The notes: generated by a model not told the origin, from the letters alone. A DNA stretch of 64,000 nucleotides from Dellaglioa algida DSM 15638 (GCF_001434695.1 NZ_AZDI01000001.1:243043-307042); one strand, 5' to 3'; counted from the stretch's first letter, positions 29,173 through 39,736 are shown. Numbers and translations are program-made.

Positions 29173-30078
29173 TTAATAATCATCTTCACGGTAACCGAAT
29201 GCTTTTAAATCTGTTTGTTTATCGCGCCAATTTTTTTGAACTTTAACCCAAAGTTCTAAATAAACGCGATCTCCCATCATTGTTTCGATATCTTTTCTAG
29301 CCTTCACACCGATATCTTTTAGCATCTTACCGCCTTTACCAATGATAATTCCCTTTTGAGTTGGGCGTTCAACAATAATTGTTGCAGAAATATGCAATTT
29401 TTCTTCGTCTTCTTTTTTGATATCCTCGACTAAGACCGCAACTGAATGAGGAACTTCTTCACGTGTTAACTGCAAAACTTTTTCACGAATTAATTCGCCC
29501 ATAACAAATCGTTCCGGATGATCCGTAATTTGATCTTCAGGGTAGAATTGTGGTCCTTCAGGTAATTCACTAACCAATGAATCTACAAGTTCGTCAACAT
29601 TATTTCCTTTAAGTGCAGAAATTGGAAAAACTTCTTTGTAATCTAAAGATTCACGGTATGATTCTACAATGGCCAATATTTCATCAGGATGGATTTGGTC
29701 TATTTTATTGATAACTAAGTAAATTGGTTTCTTAGTATCTTTTAAACGATCAATAATAAAGTTATCTCCGGGTCCTCGTTTCTCCATTGCGTTGACCATG
29801 AATAAAATAGCATCCACTTCTCCAAGCGTTGAAAGCGCAGATTTAACCATGAAATCGCCTAGACGACTCTTAGGTTTATGGACACCGGGCGTATCAATAA
29901 AGACAATTTGTGCATCATCAGTCGTATAAATACCTTGAATTTTATTTCTAGTAGTTTGTGCTTTATCACTCATAATAGCAATTTTTTGGCCCATAACATT
30001 ATTTAAAAATGTTGATTTACCAACATTAGGACGTCCTAAAATAGCCACAAATCCTGAATGAAATTTTTTATTTTGCAT
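29173..30078 (-). CDS. era: GTPase Era
   Basis: A 301-residue GTPase needed for 16S rRNA processing and 30S assembly. The G domain has [10 protein letters not shown] (residues 15-24), [10 protein letters not shown] and NKID. The C-terminal KH domain has the signature [15 protein letters not shown] and binds the 16S 3' end. The start ATG at 30078 has GAGGAG upstream. It sits between dgkA and recO, as in most Firmicutes. Confidence 0.98.
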   Translation of the reverse strand: MQNKKFHSGFVAILGRPNVGKSTFLNNVMGQKIAIMSDKAQTTRNKIQGIYTTDDAQIVFIDTPGVHKPKSRLGDFMVKSALSTLGEVDAILFMVNAMEKRGPGDNFIIDRLKDTKKPIYLVINKIDQIHPDEILAIVESYRESLDYKEVFPISALKGNNVDELVDSLVSELPEGPQFYPEDQITDHPERFVMGELIREKVLQLTREEVPHSVAVLVEDIKKEDEEKLHISATIIVERPTQKGIIIGKGGKMLKDIGVKARKDIETMMGDRVYLELWVKVQKNWRDKQTDLKAFGYREDDY

Positions 30079-30120
30079 TAATTAATTCTCCTCTTATTGT
30101 GTATCTTCTGTTTCAATTGA

Positions 30121-30525
30121 TTACTCAAAAAATAACTCTAACAGTTGTGGAATAAAAATTAGACATCCCACAATCATAGCGAAAAGTGCTGATAACAAAA
30201 CCGCCGCGGCAGACATATCTTTAACCTTTTTCGCAATCTCGTTGTATTTATTACCAGTCGTTAAATCAACTAGGTTTTCAATAACTGTGTTCCAAACCTC
30301 ATTGATAATAACCATACTAATACTTAAAGCCAGCCATAACCATTCCGTTTCAGAAATTTGAAAGATAGCTGCGCAAATGGATACAAATACCATCATTGCC
30401 ACATGTTTTTTCATATTTCTTTCTTCTTTAAAAACCGTAACAAGTCCATCTAAAGAATGACCTAATGACGATAAAAATGTTCGATTTTTTTTAATTTGGC
30501 GCTTATCGTTTAAGGCCATAAGCAT
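30121..30525 (-). CDS. dgkA: Diacylglycerol/undecaprenol kinase family protein
   Basis: A 134-residue membrane kinase of the DgkA family with three membrane helices. The family signature NEVWNTVIENLVDL and the KVKDMSAAAVLLS helix are present, with EERNMKKH before the first helix. In Gram-positives this enzyme phosphorylates undecaprenol rather than diacylglycerol. I chose ATG 30525, 6-7 nt after a weak GAGA site; ATG 30519 is an alternative. It overlaps the 3' end of ybeY, so translation is likely coupled. Confidence 0.92.
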   Translation of the reverse strand: MLMALNDKRQIKKNRTFLSSLGHSLDGLVTVFKEERNMKKHVAMMVFVSICAAIFQISETEWLWLALSISMVIINEVWNTVIENLVDLTTGNKYNEIAKKVKDMSAAAVLLSALFAMIVGCLIFIPQLLELFFE

Positions 30526-30988
30526 CAAGTATCTCAGTTTGTAAGCCAAACATTTCTTTTTCATCTTCAGGTTCCATATGATCATAACCGTTTAGATGTA
30601 AAAAGCCATGTACAGTTAAAAAACCAAGTTCCCGTTCGTAAGAATGACCATAATCAACTGCTTGCTCAGCAACCTTTTCCGTTGAAATCATGATATCACC
30701 AATATTTTTAGCAATTTCTGGCATTTCCATATCCTCATCGGTAGGGAAAATAATCGGCATATCATCGCCGTCCTCTTCAATTGCAAAACTGATAACATCT
30801 GTTGGTCGATCAACATTACGATATTCCCGATTAATTTTATGAATTTCTTCGTTATTCATTAAAGTTACTGACATTTCCGTATCATCTGGTAACTCAATTT
30901 TCTTACCCGCGAAATCAAGAATTTCTTTAATTAATTTAATATTTTTTTCTGGTTCTGCTTCAGTATGGTCAAAAATTTCTAAATCCAT
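30503..30988 (-). CDS. ybeY: Endoribonuclease YbeY
   Basis: A 161-residue zinc endoribonuclease for rRNA maturation and ribosome quality control. The metal site HGFLHLNGYDH lies near residues 127-137, after REYRNVDRPTDVISFA. The start ATG at 30988 (MDLEIFDHT) follows AGAGGG by about 5 nt. It overlaps dgkA by about 20 nt. The phoH gene that normally precedes ybeY is absent here; upstream is the yqeY terminator. Confidence 0.96.
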   Translation of the reverse strand: MDLEIFDHTEAEPEKNIKLIKEILDFAGKKIELPDDTEMSVTLMNNEEIHKINREYRNVDRPTDVISFAIEEDGDDMPIIFPTDEDMEMPEIAKNIGDIMISTEKVAEQAVDYGHSYERELGFLTVHGFLHLNGYDHMEPEDEKEMFGLQTEILDAYGLKR

Positions 30989-31107
30989 AATAGCCCTCTT
31001 TAAATTCATTTTATATGTCCTAAAGTTACTTAACTCAAATAATAGCATATTTTTAAGACTAACTAAAGTCAATTAGGCGTTTCTTTATCCTTTTGCCTAA
31101 TTAACAA

Positions 31108-31148
31108 AAAAAGGAATCACAATTCAAATTGAATTGTGATTCCTTTTT
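31108..31148 (-). terminator. Rho-independent terminator after yqeY
   Basis: An 18-bp perfect stem: AAAAAGGAATCACAATTC (31108-31125) against its complement at 31131-31148, with a T-run on the minus strand. Confidence 0.95.
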
Positions 31149-31149
31149 G

Positions 31150-31593
31150 CTAATTTAATAATGATTTAACTGTCTCACTAATAACCTTACCATCAGCGCG
31201 TCCCTTAAGTTTAGGAATAACCGCACCCATGACTTTCCCAAAATCTGCTTTTGAAGTTGCCCCAACTTGTGAAATAACTTCTTTCACAATATCAGTAACT
31301 TCTTCGGCCGATAATTGTTCAGGTAAATAATTTTCGACAATTTTAATTTCCATATCAAGACTTTCTAAAAGATCGTCTCGACCAGCACTTTTGAATTCCG
31401 CATAAGATTCTTTACGTTGTTTTAACTCGCGAGCCAATAAAACAGTTTCATCATCGGTTGATAATTCATGACCTGCTTTAATTTCTTCGTTCGTAACAGC
31501 TGCTTTAAGCATTCTTACGGTACTTAAAGTTTGTTTATCTTTTGCTTTCATCGCTTGTTTTAAATCGTTATTAAGTGTTTCTAATAGACTCAA
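31150..31593 (-). CDS. yqeY: GatB/YqeY domain protein
   Basis: A 147-residue protein of the YqeY family, homologous to the C-terminal tRNA-binding domain of GatB. It has LNNDLKQAMKAKDKQTLSTVRML at the start, then IVENYLPEQLSAEEV and GATSKADFGKVMGAVIPKLKGRADG near the end. It may bind tRNA; its role is unknown. It follows rpsU by 18 nt, the conserved arrangement, and ends at the strong terminator at 31108-31148. Confidence 0.94.
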   Translation of the reverse strand: MSLLETLNNDLKQAMKAKDKQTLSTVRMLKAAVTNEEIKAGHELSTDDETVLLARELKQRKESYAEFKSAGRDDLLESLDMEIKIVENYLPEQLSAEEVTDIVKEVISQVGATSKADFGKVMGAVIPKLKGRADGKVISETVKSLLN

Positions 31594-31611
31594 CGTTGAT
31601 TCCTCCCTAGA

Positions 31612-31800
31612 CTAGAAGCGTTTCTTAGTTGTTTTACGCTTTCTTGCTGCTTCGGATTTCTTCTTACGTTTCACACTTGGCTTTTCATAGAATTCGCGTT
31701 TACGGTATTCTTGTAATGTACCTGTTTTAGAAACGGAACGTTTAAAGCGACGAAGAGCATCATCGAGAGATTCGTTTTTACGTACGACTGTCTTTGACAT
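31612..31800 (-). CDS. rpsU: 30S ribosomal protein S21
   Basis: A 62-residue basic protein, slightly longer than the usual 57-60. It starts [20 protein letters not shown] and ends in a Lys/Arg-rich tail ([19 protein letters not shown]). S21 sits near the 3' end of 16S rRNA on the 30S platform. It is preceded by a strong sigma-A promoter and a GGAGG site, and followed by yqeY. Confidence 0.97.
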   Translation of the reverse strand: MSKTVVRKNESLDDALRRFKRSVSKTGTLQEYRKREFYEKPSVKRKKKSEAARKRKTTKKRF

Positions 31801-31875
31801 AGATATCCCTCCCTCCGAGCTTGAATGTAACCGTCTTTTTATGCATTAAGTTGCATCGTCAAACTGTCCTTGTTC

Positions 31876-31904
31876 ATTATAACCAAAGTCTCAATCGACG
31901 TCAA
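31876..31904 (-). promoter_or_regulatory. Promoter of rpsU-yqeY
   Basis: Minus strand: TTGACG, 17 nt, perfect TATAAT. It lies about 75 nt before rpsU. Confidence 0.82.
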
Positions 31905-31975
31905 TAAATCTTTTATAAAATATTTAAGATAACCTCATAATTCATGTTTTATCTTCTTTTTTGACATTTATCTAA

Positions 31976-32866
31976 TTAATTCATACCAAGTTCAGCTAAT
32001 AAATTAGGGTTAAATACGTTCTCTTTAAACATTGTTATTTCCTTTTTATATGGTGATTGTTGCGTTTTTTTGTCTAAACCTACGTAAGGCGTTTCTAATA
32101 TTTTAGGAACGGTGGCAAATCTTTCATCATGAACAATACTGTTCAACGCCTCAAATCCAATTTCACCGAAACCGATATTAGCGTGTCTATCCTTATGACT
32201 ACCCTGAATATTTTTTGAATCATTAATATGAAAAACTTTTAATCGATCAATTCCGATAACATCATCAAAATGTTTAATAACTGATTCAAAATCGGTTTTA
32301 ATATCATAGCCCGCATCGCTAGTATGACAAGTATCAAAAGTAACAGATAACTTATCATTTAACTTCACGCCATTAATCATTTGTGCAATTTCTTCAAATG
32401 ATCTCCCGACCTCAGTCCCTTTACCCGCCATCGTTTCAATGGCAATTTGAATCGTTTGGTCGGGCGTCAACACTTCATTTAATCCCTCAATAATATGATT
32501 AATTGCGGCATCTGCACCTGCACCAACATGTGCCCCTGGATGAAGTGTCATCTGAGTAGCTCCTAATGCTTCGGCACGATCTATTTCAGCTTTCAAAAAA
32601 TCAATTGCAAAAGAAAAGTTTTCTGGTTTAACGGTATTACCTAAATTTATTATATATGGTGCATGGACAACGATATCACTTAATCCGTGTTCCGCCATAA
32701 ATGCCTGCCCTTTTGGAATGTTCATCTCAGAAACATCTTTACGTCTTGTGTTTTGAGGAGCCCCTGTGTAGATCATAAATGTACTTGCGCCGTTACTTGC
32801 AGCTTCCTCAGCAGAACCGAGTAACATTTCTTTCCCCTTCATCCCAACGTGTGATCCTATCAACAT
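31976..32866 (-). CDS. nfo: Endonuclease IV (AP endonuclease)
   Basis: A 296-residue TIM-barrel zinc enzyme that cuts 5' of abasic sites in base excision repair. Metal-ligand segments are clear: [57 protein letters not shown] and [14 protein letters not shown]. Length is a little above the usual 280-297. The start ATG at 32866 has AAAAGGGG about 9 nt upstream. It lies between the rpsU unit and the tagG terminator. Confidence 0.97.
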   Translation of the reverse strand: MLIGSHVGMKGKEMLLGSAEEAASNGASTFMIYTGAPQNTRRKDVSEMNIPKGQAFMAEHGLSDIVVHAPYIINLGNTVKPENFSFAIDFLKAEIDRAEALGATQMTLHPGAHVGAGADAAINHIIEGLNEVLTPDQTIQIAIETMAGKGTEVGRSFEEIAQMINGVKLNDKLSVTFDTCHTSDAGYDIKTDFESVIKHFDDVIGIDRLKVFHINDSKNIQGSHKDRHANIGFGEIGFEALNSIVHDERFATVPKILETPYVGLDKKTQQSPYKKEITMFKENVFNPNLLAELGMN

Positions 32867-32903
32867 GATTCACTACCCCTTTTCCGTTTTTTTAATTATT
32901 AAT

Positions 32904-32912
32904 ATTATACCA
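32904..32912 (-). promoter_or_regulatory. Candidate extended -10 promoter of nfo
   Basis: Minus strand TGGTATAAT, about 40 nt upstream of nfo and after the tagG terminator. There is no clear -35 box. Confidence 0.4.
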
Positions 32913-32921
32913 TTTATTATA

Positions 32922-32970
32922 AAAAAAGATTTAGAAAACCCGTTTTACGGCAAGTTTTCTAAATCTTTTC
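32922..32970 (-). terminator. Rho-independent terminator after the tagG-like gene
   Basis: AAAAGATTTAGAAAAC (32924-32939) pairs with its complement at 32954-32969; an inner CCGT/ACGG pairing caps the loop. A seven-base T-run follows on the minus strand. Confidence 0.92.
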
Positions 32971-32976
32971 TTCTAA

Positions 32977-33786
32977 TTAAATTAAATCAACGAAATGAGC
33001 TCTAAATTTATAATGTAGATGTGATCCCACTAAGAGGAACATCAATGTAATTGACCAAAACAACAACAGTTGAGTTGGATGGTCAAAGAACCAGCCTTCA
33101 CTCAAAAAACTCTCTCTAAATCCTGCAACTAAATAGTTAAACGGATTAATTTGTAAAATCCTTACAAAAACTTTTGGAAAACTACCTGAGTTCAAATTGA
33201 ATAAAATCCCAGACATGTAAAACAACATTCTCATGATTGATTGGAGCGCGATATAATAATCACGAGCCAAAATTGAGATTGTCGAATTAAAAATACCGAA
33301 AGAGAATAAAAATACAATCATACAAAAGAAGTAATAAATATACTGTAACCAGTATATTGTCGGTGTCACGCCGGACAATAATAAGACGATGATACTGAAA
33401 CCAAACATGACCCAGTATGCAGTCATCTGGCTAATCATCCGAATAGTCGGTAAAACGCTGACTGGAAACTTCATTTTAGCAACCAATCCAACCTTCTCAT
33501 AAACGCTACGAGACATGCCAAGTACACTTGCATTTATGAATAACCATGGTGCTATCCCGACCATCATCCAGGCAAAGTAATTAACACCATCGATTTGTTG
33601 ACCCGCATGCAATGCCACTCCGAAAACAAGATAGTAAATTCCGATTTGAATCATTGGGTTCAAGAACTCCCAAGCAATTCCTAGGTAATGACTCTGGTAA
33701 GTTGCTCGATCTTCATACTTTGAAACTCTAAATATGATTGGTAAATTTTCAAATTGCTCTCTTATAATTGAAATAACTTTTTTCAA
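32977..33786 (-). CDS. Teichoic-acid/polysaccharide ABC exporter permease, TagG-like
   Basis: A 269-residue ABC-2 type permease with six predicted membrane helices. The N-terminus has the amphipathic cytoplasmic stretch and YLGIAWEFLNPMIQIGIYYLVFG typical of TagG/Wzm proteins. Later MKFPVSVLPTIRM and the conserved INPFNYLVAGFRE appear. TagG with the ATPase TagH exports wall teichoic acid. No tagH-type ATPase gene is adjacent: the gene is followed by a terminator and nfo. It starts 18 nt after the glycerophosphotransferase gene, so the two form a unit. The exported polymer is inferred. Confidence 0.85.
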   Translation of the reverse strand: MKKVISIIREQFENLPIIFRVSKYEDRATYQSHYLGIAWEFLNPMIQIGIYYLVFGVALHAGQQIDGVNYFAWMMVGIAPWLFINASVLGMSRSVYEKVGLVAKMKFPVSVLPTIRMISQMTAYWVMFGFSIIVLLLSGVTPTIYWLQYIYYFFCMIVFLFSFGIFNSTISILARDYYIALQSIMRMLFYMSGILFNLNSGSFPKVFVRILQINPFNYLVAGFRESFLSEGWFFDHPTQLLLFWSITLMFLLVGSHLHYKFRAHFVDLI

Positions 33787-33804
33787 TACGTTGACGCTCC
33801 TTAT

Positions 33805-34974
33805 TTACTTAAAATAATAATCCAGAACACGCTTCGTTGCGTATCCATCATTAGCTGTATTCCATAATAAATTAAATGTGTCTAATTGTCTATCACTATT
33901 TTGAACTTTTTGATAGGCATTAACCAGTTCACTCATAGTTTGCACAATTGGTCCTGGTGCCCACTCATGAAAGTCAGATTGAATACCAATACTATCTTTA
34001 TAGGATTGATAATCGAAACAATAAAATAATATTTGTTCCGCGTTAGGCAGTAGACTAAAATCAAAAACAACAGACGAGTAATCAGTGATCAAACAATTCG
34101 TAATAGTCAATAATTCACCGGTAGAGTAATCATCTATCCAAACGATATCTTTGGACAAAATTGATTTTAGTTCAATTTCTTTATCCCGCAAATGTGGATG
34201 TAATTTAATAATTAACTTTGTTTCATCATCTAAAAGTTTTTGAATACCGGAAAAATCCCCGGGCATTTCTAATGTGACATCTCCACTTATATTTTCCCGA
34301 TAGGTGGGAGCATACAAGATAACTTTTTTATTCTTTAAATTGGGGTAACTGGCAAAAATATTATTTTTCATTTTATTTTGCCAATCAATATTTTGAAATT
34401 TATCTGAGGCAGGATAGCCAATTTCTAAAATCCTATCAGTATCAATATGATAACTTTGTTCAAATATGGCACCCATTTTGGTTGACCCAACGATAAAATT
34501 ATCAAACTGGTCATAAACTGCCTGAAATCTTTTTTTATCTGAATCCGAACGGTTGTTTGTTTTAGGTTCATCCCAACCAAATGATTTAATTGCCCCATTT
34601 GCATGCCACAATTGAACTATTTTCGTTGATTTTTTTGTATACATAGTCGCTAAGAAAGCAAAGTAATTATCAACAAAAAGTAGACTGCTTTTAGAAATTA
34701 AAGGAATTAGATTTAACACAAAAGAGATGTTTTCAACAAACATTTTTGTTTCGATACCTATTTTTTGAATTTCTATGGCTTCTAATTCCATTGAAGGACG
34801 ATAAAAAACAATTAAGTGTTGCTTACGCGCTAAACATCTTTCATTCAATCGTTGAATAAAATCAATGTTGCCTCCAAAACTCATTAAATAAGAAACGTTA
34901 TCACTCTTTTTAGAGAAACTTATTATCGACATTATTTTGATAAGAAATAAGAAGAGATTTTTTTTAATTTGCAT
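33805..34974 (-). CDS. CDP-glycerol glycerophosphotransferase, TagB/TagF family
   Basis: A 389-residue peripheral membrane enzyme of the Glyphos_transf family. The signatures are QLWHANGAIKSFGWD (usually QxWHGTPLK), VILYAPTYRENISGD, LIIKLHPHLRD and ITDYSSVVFDFSLL, whose His residues act in catalysis in TagF. It transfers glycerol phosphate from CDP-glycerol to a lipid-linked acceptor. The length fits a TagB primase-type enzyme better than the larger TagF polymerase. The N-terminus is hydrophobic (NLFLFLIKIMSIISF). The site before ATG 34974 is AAAGGA about 10 nt away. Confidence 0.87.
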   Translation of the reverse strand: MQIKKNLFLFLIKIMSIISFSKKSDNVSYLMSFGGNIDFIQRLNERCLARKQHLIVFYRPSMELEAIEIQKIGIETKMFVENISFVLNLIPLISKSSLLFVDNYFAFLATMYTKKSTKIVQLWHANGAIKSFGWDEPKTNNRSDSDKKRFQAVYDQFDNFIVGSTKMGAIFEQSYHIDTDRILEIGYPASDKFQNIDWQNKMKNNIFASYPNLKNKKVILYAPTYRENISGDVTLEMPGDFSGIQKLLDDETKLIIKLHPHLRDKEIELKSILSKDIVWIDDYSTGELLTITNCLITDYSSVVFDFSLLPNAEQILFYCFDYQSYKDSIGIQSDFHEWAPGPIVQTMSELVNAYQKVQNSDRQLDTFNLLWNTANDGYATKRVLDYYFK

Positions 34975-35000
34975 AACTCAATAATCCTTTAATTTATAAT

Positions 35001-35876
35001 TTATAATGCCTGTTCATAAAAACGGCCCCAAATTTGGACGTTTTCTGAGATACTAACGAATGCAACTGGGTCTGACTCTTCCATTGCATCATGCAATTCG
35101 TTTTGCTCATACCTTGATATTACAGTAATTAAAAGTGTTTTATCATCGTGATGGTATGCCCCTTCAACGTCGTTCACAATTGTGATACCACGGCGCATAT
35201 GATTTTGGATCGAATCAATAACACTTTTTGGACGGCTTGTTACAATCATAACTTGCATTTTTTGTTGTCTCGTATAAACCATATCCATAACTCTAGCATT
35301 TACAAATAACCCTAAGGCAGAATAAAAAGCGTATGGCCATCCATAAATAAATCCGGCAGCCAAAACAATGAAGGCATTGAAAATAATATTAATCGTTCCA
35401 ATGCTTTTACCCGTTTTCTTTTTAATCGTTAACCCGATGATATCTAATCCACCAGTTGAGATACCATTTCTAAGTGCCAGACCCGTTCCAAACCCGTTAA
35501 CTGCCCCTCCAAAAATTGCACAGATAATGGGATCGGTCGTTAAGGTCACTGGCGTAATTGCTTTAATCATAATACTTGAAAAAACAACCGCTAAGAAAGT
35601 AAAAACGGTAAAACGATGACCAATTTTATTCCAAGCTAAAACGAACATTGGTGTATTTAACAGAAATAGCAATAAGGCAGTCGAAATTTGGAAAGGTGCG
35701 TACCGACTAAGTAAAGTTGACACCAATTGTGCTAGTCCGGTAATACCAGATGCATATATTTTACCTGGCGTCCAAAAAAAGTTCATCGCAACGGAAACTA
35801 ATATCGCATAAATAAATGCCGTTGAAGCTTTGGCCGCATATGAATGCTTTTTAAAAATTTGTTGCAGATCGTCCAT
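35001..35876 (-). CDS. YitT family membrane protein (DUF161/DUF2179)
   Basis: A 291-residue protein with about five membrane helices in the first two thirds. Characteristic glycine-rich segments are YASGITGLAQLVS and LALRNGISTGGLDIIGL, followed by KKKTGKSIGTINIIFNAFIV. The soluble C-terminal DUF2179 domain spans about residues 205-291 (GITIVNDVEGAYHHDDKTLL). Transported substrate and role are unknown. I chose ATG 35876, 10 nt after GAGGT, over TTG 35882. No operon partner is evident. Confidence 0.88.
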   Translation of the reverse strand: MDDLQQIFKKHSYAAKASTAFIYAILVSVAMNFFWTPGKIYASGITGLAQLVSTLLSRYAPFQISTALLLFLLNTPMFVLAWNKIGHRFTVFTFLAVVFSSIMIKAITPVTLTTDPIICAIFGGAVNGFGTGLALRNGISTGGLDIIGLTIKKKTGKSIGTINIIFNAFIVLAAGFIYGWPYAFYSALGLFVNARVMDMVYTRQQKMQVMIVTSRPKSVIDSIQNHMRRGITIVNDVEGAYHHDDKTLLITVISRYEQNELHDAMEESDPVAFVSISENVQIWGRFYEQAL

Positions 35877-35982
35877 GATCAAAAAACCTCACATTTCATT
35901 TTGACAATTTATGAATATTATACCATTCATTGCATTTATATGCCGTTAGACATTAATTTATCAATTAAAACTTAATATATAC

Positions 35983-36016
35983 AAAAAAACTCTCCGAAAT
36001 TAGTATTCGAAAAGTC
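35983..36016 (-). terminator. Rho-independent terminator after msrA
   Basis: A 10-bp stem (35989-35998 with 36006-36015) with G-U pairs in the minus-strand RNA, then a seven-base T-run. Confidence 0.8.
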
Positions 36017-36026
36017 TCTTTTTACC

Positions 36027-36548
36027 CTATTCAGATTTCCATACGGATTCTTTAAATTGCTGACGACCACCATTTTCTTCTATGGCAAATCGTCTTGGGT
36101 TCTTTTTATAAAACTCTTGATGATAGTCTTCCGCTGCATAAAATGGGCCAGCATCTTCAATACTTGTTACAATTGGTTCTTTAAAACGATGACTGTCAAT
36201 TAACGCTTGTTTTGATACTTCCGCAACTTTTTTTTGGTCATCGCCCAAAGTATAAATGACAGGTCGATAAGATTCACCCCTGTCTTGAAACTGGCCCATT
36301 GCATCAGTTGGGTCAGTCTGACGCCAATAAATATCTACTAACTGAGAATAATTAATTTGGTTAGGGTCAAACGTAATCTCTACAGCTTCTGTATGTCCTG
36401 TCGTTTCTGAAACGACATCTTCGTATGTCGGATTTTTTGTGTGTCCACCAGTATATCCAGACACAACGTTTAAAATTCCAGGTTGTTCTTCGAATGGTTC
36501 CACCATGCACCAGAAACAGCCACCAGAAAATATTGCTTTTTCACTCAT
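36027..36548 (-). CDS. msrA: Peptide methionine sulfoxide reductase MsrA
   Basis: A 173-residue enzyme that reduces methionine S-sulfoxide in proteins. The catalytic motif [12 protein letters not shown] lies at residues 9-20, followed by [15 protein letters not shown] and [12 protein letters not shown] chose ATG 36548 (MSEKAIF) with AAGGAGA upstream over an in-frame start 11 codons earlier. The usual msrB partner is not adjacent. Bounded by its own terminator. Confidence 0.96.
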   Translation of the reverse strand: MSEKAIFSGGCFWCMVEPFEEQPGILNVVSGYTGGHTKNPTYEDVVSETTGHTEAVEITFDPNQINYSQLVDIYWRQTDPTDAMGQFQDRGESYRPVIYTLGDDQKKVAEVSKQALIDSHRFKEPIVTSIEDAGPFYAAEDYHQEFYKKNPRRFAIEENGGRQQFKESVWKSE

Positions 36549-36616
36549 AGTTATCGTCTCCTTTTTTATTGTGCTAAGCATAGCTTAACTCACCAAAAAT
36601 TGATATTTTTTTGCTT

Positions 36617-36650
36617 AAAAAAAGACTAATGAACTTAATCATTAGTCTTT
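36617..36650 (-). terminator. Rho-independent terminator after hisS-aspS
   Basis: AAAGACTAATGA (36621-36632) pairs with TCATTAGTCTTT (36639-36650), 6-nt loop, T-run on the minus strand. Confidence 0.92.
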
Positions 36651-36656
36651 GCATTC

Positions 36657-38426
36657 TTATTTCATATCTTGTTCATTAATTTTCAACGATAATTCATCCA
36701 ATTGTTTAGTTGCAACTGAACTAGGCGCATTGGTTAATGGTTCTGATGCTTTTGAGTTTTTGGGGAACGCAATAACTTCACGAATGTTATCTTTTTTAGC
36801 CAACAACATTGCAAATCTATCTAACCCAATGGCTAAACCGCCATGAGGTGGGAAGCCGTAATCAAGTGCATCTAAGAAGAATCCAAATTGTTCTTCTGCA
36901 CTTTCTTTAGTAAATCCTAATGCTTTAAACATTTTTTCTTGAATATCGCGTTTATGAATACGGATCGAGCCGCCACCCAATTCATAACCATTTAAAATGA
37001 TATCATAACTTTGCGCATGTGCTTCATGCGGATTTTCATCAAGTAAATGAACATCTTCTGCATTCGGCATAGTGAACGGATGATGCGCAGCAATATACTT
37101 ATCAAAATCCTCACTGTATTCAAATAATGGCCAATCAACAACCCAAAGAAATGCAAATCGACTTTCATCAATCATGTCCATTTCTTTAGCAATATCGTTA
37201 CGTAAGTAGCCTAACGAGGCACGGACGACACTGGCCTTATCAGCAACAAATAAAATTAAATCGCCAACATTTGCGCCGGCTGCTTCTTTAATCACATCAA
37301 CGTGATCATTCAAGAATTTAGCAATTGGACCACTGAAGCCTTCCTCAGTCACCTTGACCCAAGCTAATCCTTTAGCACCAAATCGTTCAATATAAGCTGT
37401 CTTAGCATCAATTGCTTTACGCGAATACTTATCGGCACCGCCAGGAATGGCAATTGCATTAACAAGTCCACCATTTTCCAAAGTATTAGTAAATACTTTA
37501 AAATCAATATCCTTAACGGCTTCCGCCATATCTTTTAATTCCATGTCAAATCTGATATCTGGTTTTTCAGAACCATATCTTGCCATTGATTCGTTCCATG
37601 TCATACGTTGTAAAGGTAATTCAAGATCAATATCCAGGGTATCTTTCATGACACGTTTCAATAAACCTTCAGTTAAATCTTGAATTTCTTCAGCAGACAT
37701 AAATGAAGTCTCTAAATCAATTTGAGTAAATTCTGGTTGACGATCACCACGCAAATCTTCATCTCTAAAACAACGAGCAATTTGATAGTAACGATCAAAA
37801 CCGGCATTCATTAACAATTGTTTAAACAATTGAGGTGACTGTGGTAATGCATAGAAGTGTCCAGGATAAACACGTGAAGGTACTAAATAATCACGTGCCC
37901 CTTCAGGCGTTGATTTAGTTAGGTATGGTGTTTCGATATCAACAAACTTTTGATCATCCAAATAGCTATGAACTGATTGTGTAATACGGCTACGAATCAT
38001 CAATGATTTTTGCATCTCAGGACGACGTAAATCTAAATAACGATATTTTAATCGCGTATCATCTGCAACGTTAATATCATCTTGTATTTCAAATGGTGGT
38101 GTTTTAGCCTTGTTTAAAATAATTGTATTATGAACTTCAACTTCAACTTTACCCGTTTTCATTCTTGGGTTAATTGCTTTAGCATCACGTGCAGTGACTT
38201 GTCCTTCAATTTCAATGACAAATTCGTTACGTAATTCTTCTGCAACTTTCAAAGCTTCAGAATCAAATTCTTGGCTAAATACTAATTGGACGATACCTTC
38301 ACGATCACGTAGGTCAATAAAAATTAAATTTCCTAAATCACGTCGTTTTTGAACCCATCCTTTTAAGGTCACTGTTTGACCAATAAAAGTTTCATCAACT
38401 AAACCACTATATGTTGTTCTTTTCAT
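36657..38426 (-). CDS. aspS: Aspartyl-tRNA synthetase
   Basis: A 589-residue bacterial-type class II AspRS. The N-terminal OB anticodon domain has [20 protein letters not shown]. Motif 2 reads [21 protein letters not shown], a GAD insertion follows, and motif 3 is [13 protein letters not shown] near the end. It charges tRNA-Asp; whether it also charges tRNA-Asn cannot be decided here. The start ATG overlaps the hisS stop by ATGA. Controlled by the T-box before hisS. Confidence 0.97.
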   Translation of the reverse strand: MKRTTYSGLVDETFIGQTVTLKGWVQKRRDLGNLIFIDLRDREGIVQLVFSQEFDSEALKVAEELRNEFVIEIEGQVTARDAKAINPRMKTGKVEVEVHNTIILNKAKTPPFEIQDDINVADDTRLKYRYLDLRRPEMQKSLMIRSRITQSVHSYLDDQKFVDIETPYLTKSTPEGARDYLVPSRVYPGHFYALPQSPQLFKQLLMNAGFDRYYQIARCFRDEDLRGDRQPEFTQIDLETSFMSAEEIQDLTEGLLKRVMKDTLDIDLELPLQRMTWNESMARYGSEKPDIRFDMELKDMAEAVKDIDFKVFTNTLENGGLVNAIAIPGGADKYSRKAIDAKTAYIERFGAKGLAWVKVTEEGFSGPIAKFLNDHVDVIKEAAGANVGDLILFVADKASVVRASLGYLRNDIAKEMDMIDESRFAFLWVVDWPLFEYSEDFDKYIAAHHPFTMPNAEDVHLLDENPHEAHAQSYDIILNGYELGGGSIRIHKRDIQEKMFKALGFTKESAEEQFGFFLDALDYGFPPHGGLAIGLDRFAMLLAKKDNIREVIAFPKNSKASEPLTNAPSSVATKQLDELSLKINEQDMK

Positions 38427-39736
38427 TCTCCATCAGCCTCTACTTCCAATTTTAATGCGTTTTGATATACTTTTGAAAAATCTGTATAAACATCGCTTAA
38501 TTTCACTGTAACTTCTTGACTTGTTTTCATATTTTTAAAGTTTAAAGTTTGCGTTTCTAATTCACTCTCGCCCAATGTCATTACAAAATGAGCGTTCATA
38601 CGGTTAGCCGATTTAAATTGACCTTTGGGCTTACGATTCAAGTAATCCCTCTCAACTGAAAATCCAGCTTTACGCATTGACTGTACAAGTTTTAATGATT
38701 CAATATTTGTTTCTTCACCAATACCCACAACATAAACGTCTAAGTCTTGTTCAACGGGCAATTTAGCATCTTCGGCTTCAAGCACTAGTAATAATCTCTC
38801 AATACCCAAACCAAACCCAATCCCAGGTGTTTCAGGTCCACCCAATTGTTCGACAAGTCCATTGTAACGTCCGCCGGCACAGATAGTCGTAAATTTACCG
38901 CCAAATGCTTTCGAGTCAGACATTATTTCAAAGATAGTATGGTTATAATAATCAAGTCCACGGACCATAGTAGAATCAACTTCATACGAGATTTCCAACG
39001 CATCAAGTAACTCTTTGACTTGATCAAAATGTTTTTGAGAATCCTCACTAAGATAATCGAGGATCGATGGTGCATTTTTTACGATTTCTTGATCACCTTT
39101 ATCTTTGCTATCTAATACGCGCAACGGATTTTTTTCCAAACGTGCCTTAGAATCATCGCTTAATTGATCCTTAAAAGGAATTAAATAAGCAACTAGCGCA
39201 TCTCGATAGTTATCGCGACTATCGTTATCACCCAAAGTATTAATCGCTAATTTCAGATTAGTCAATCCAAATTTTGATAAAAAATCAATTGCCATTGCCA
39301 TAACTTCAACATCAAGCGTTGGGTTATCAACACCAAATGCTTCGACACCAATTTGATGGAATTGACGTAATCGTCCAGATTGAGGTCGTTCATATCGGAA
39401 CATTGGTCCAATATAATACGTTTTAAATGGCTTTTGAATTTCTGGTCCATAAAGTTTATTTTCAACATACGCTCTGACAACTCCGGCCGTTCCTTCAGGA
39501 CGTAACGTTATATGACGATCGCCTTTGTCCTTAAAATCGTACATTTCCTTCGTTACAATATCTGAAGTATCCCCTGAAGTTCTTGAGAAAACCTCAAAGT
39601 GTTCAAAAAGTGGCGTTCTAATTTCCTCGTACTGATAACTTGAGAATATTTTTCTTGCCGTTTCTTCAACATATTGCCATTTCTTTGAATCAGTTGGAAT
39701 AATATCAGCAGTGCCTTTTGGACGTTGAAATTTCAT
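38423..39736 (-). CDS. hisS: Histidyl-tRNA synthetase
   Basis: A 437-residue class II HisRS of normal length. It starts [12 protein letters not shown], motif 1 lies in the next 50 residues, motif 2 reads [20 protein letters not shown], and the histidine-specific loops are [14 protein letters not shown] and [20 protein letters not shown]. The C-terminal anticodon domain follows. The start ATG at 39736 has AGGAGG upstream. First gene of the hisS-aspS operon, behind a T-box. Confidence 0.97.
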   Translation of the reverse strand: MKFQRPKGTADIIPTDSKKWQYVEETARKIFSSYQYEEIRTPLFEHFEVFSRTSGDTSDIVTKEMYDFKDKGDRHITLRPEGTAGVVRAYVENKLYGPEIQKPFKTYYIGPMFRYERPQSGRLRQFHQIGVEAFGVDNPTLDVEVMAMAIDFLSKFGLTNLKLAINTLGDNDSRDNYRDALVAYLIPFKDQLSDDSKARLEKNPLRVLDSKDKGDQEIVKNAPSILDYLSEDSQKHFDQVKELLDALEISYEVDSTMVRGLDYYNHTIFEIMSDSKAFGGKFTTICAGGRYNGLVEQLGGPETPGIGFGLGIERLLLVLEAEDAKLPVEQDLDVYVVGIGEETNIESLKLVQSMRKAGFSVERDYLNRKPKGQFKSANRMNAHFVMTLGESELETQTLNFKNMKTSQEVTVKLSDVYTDFSKVYQNALKLEVEADGE

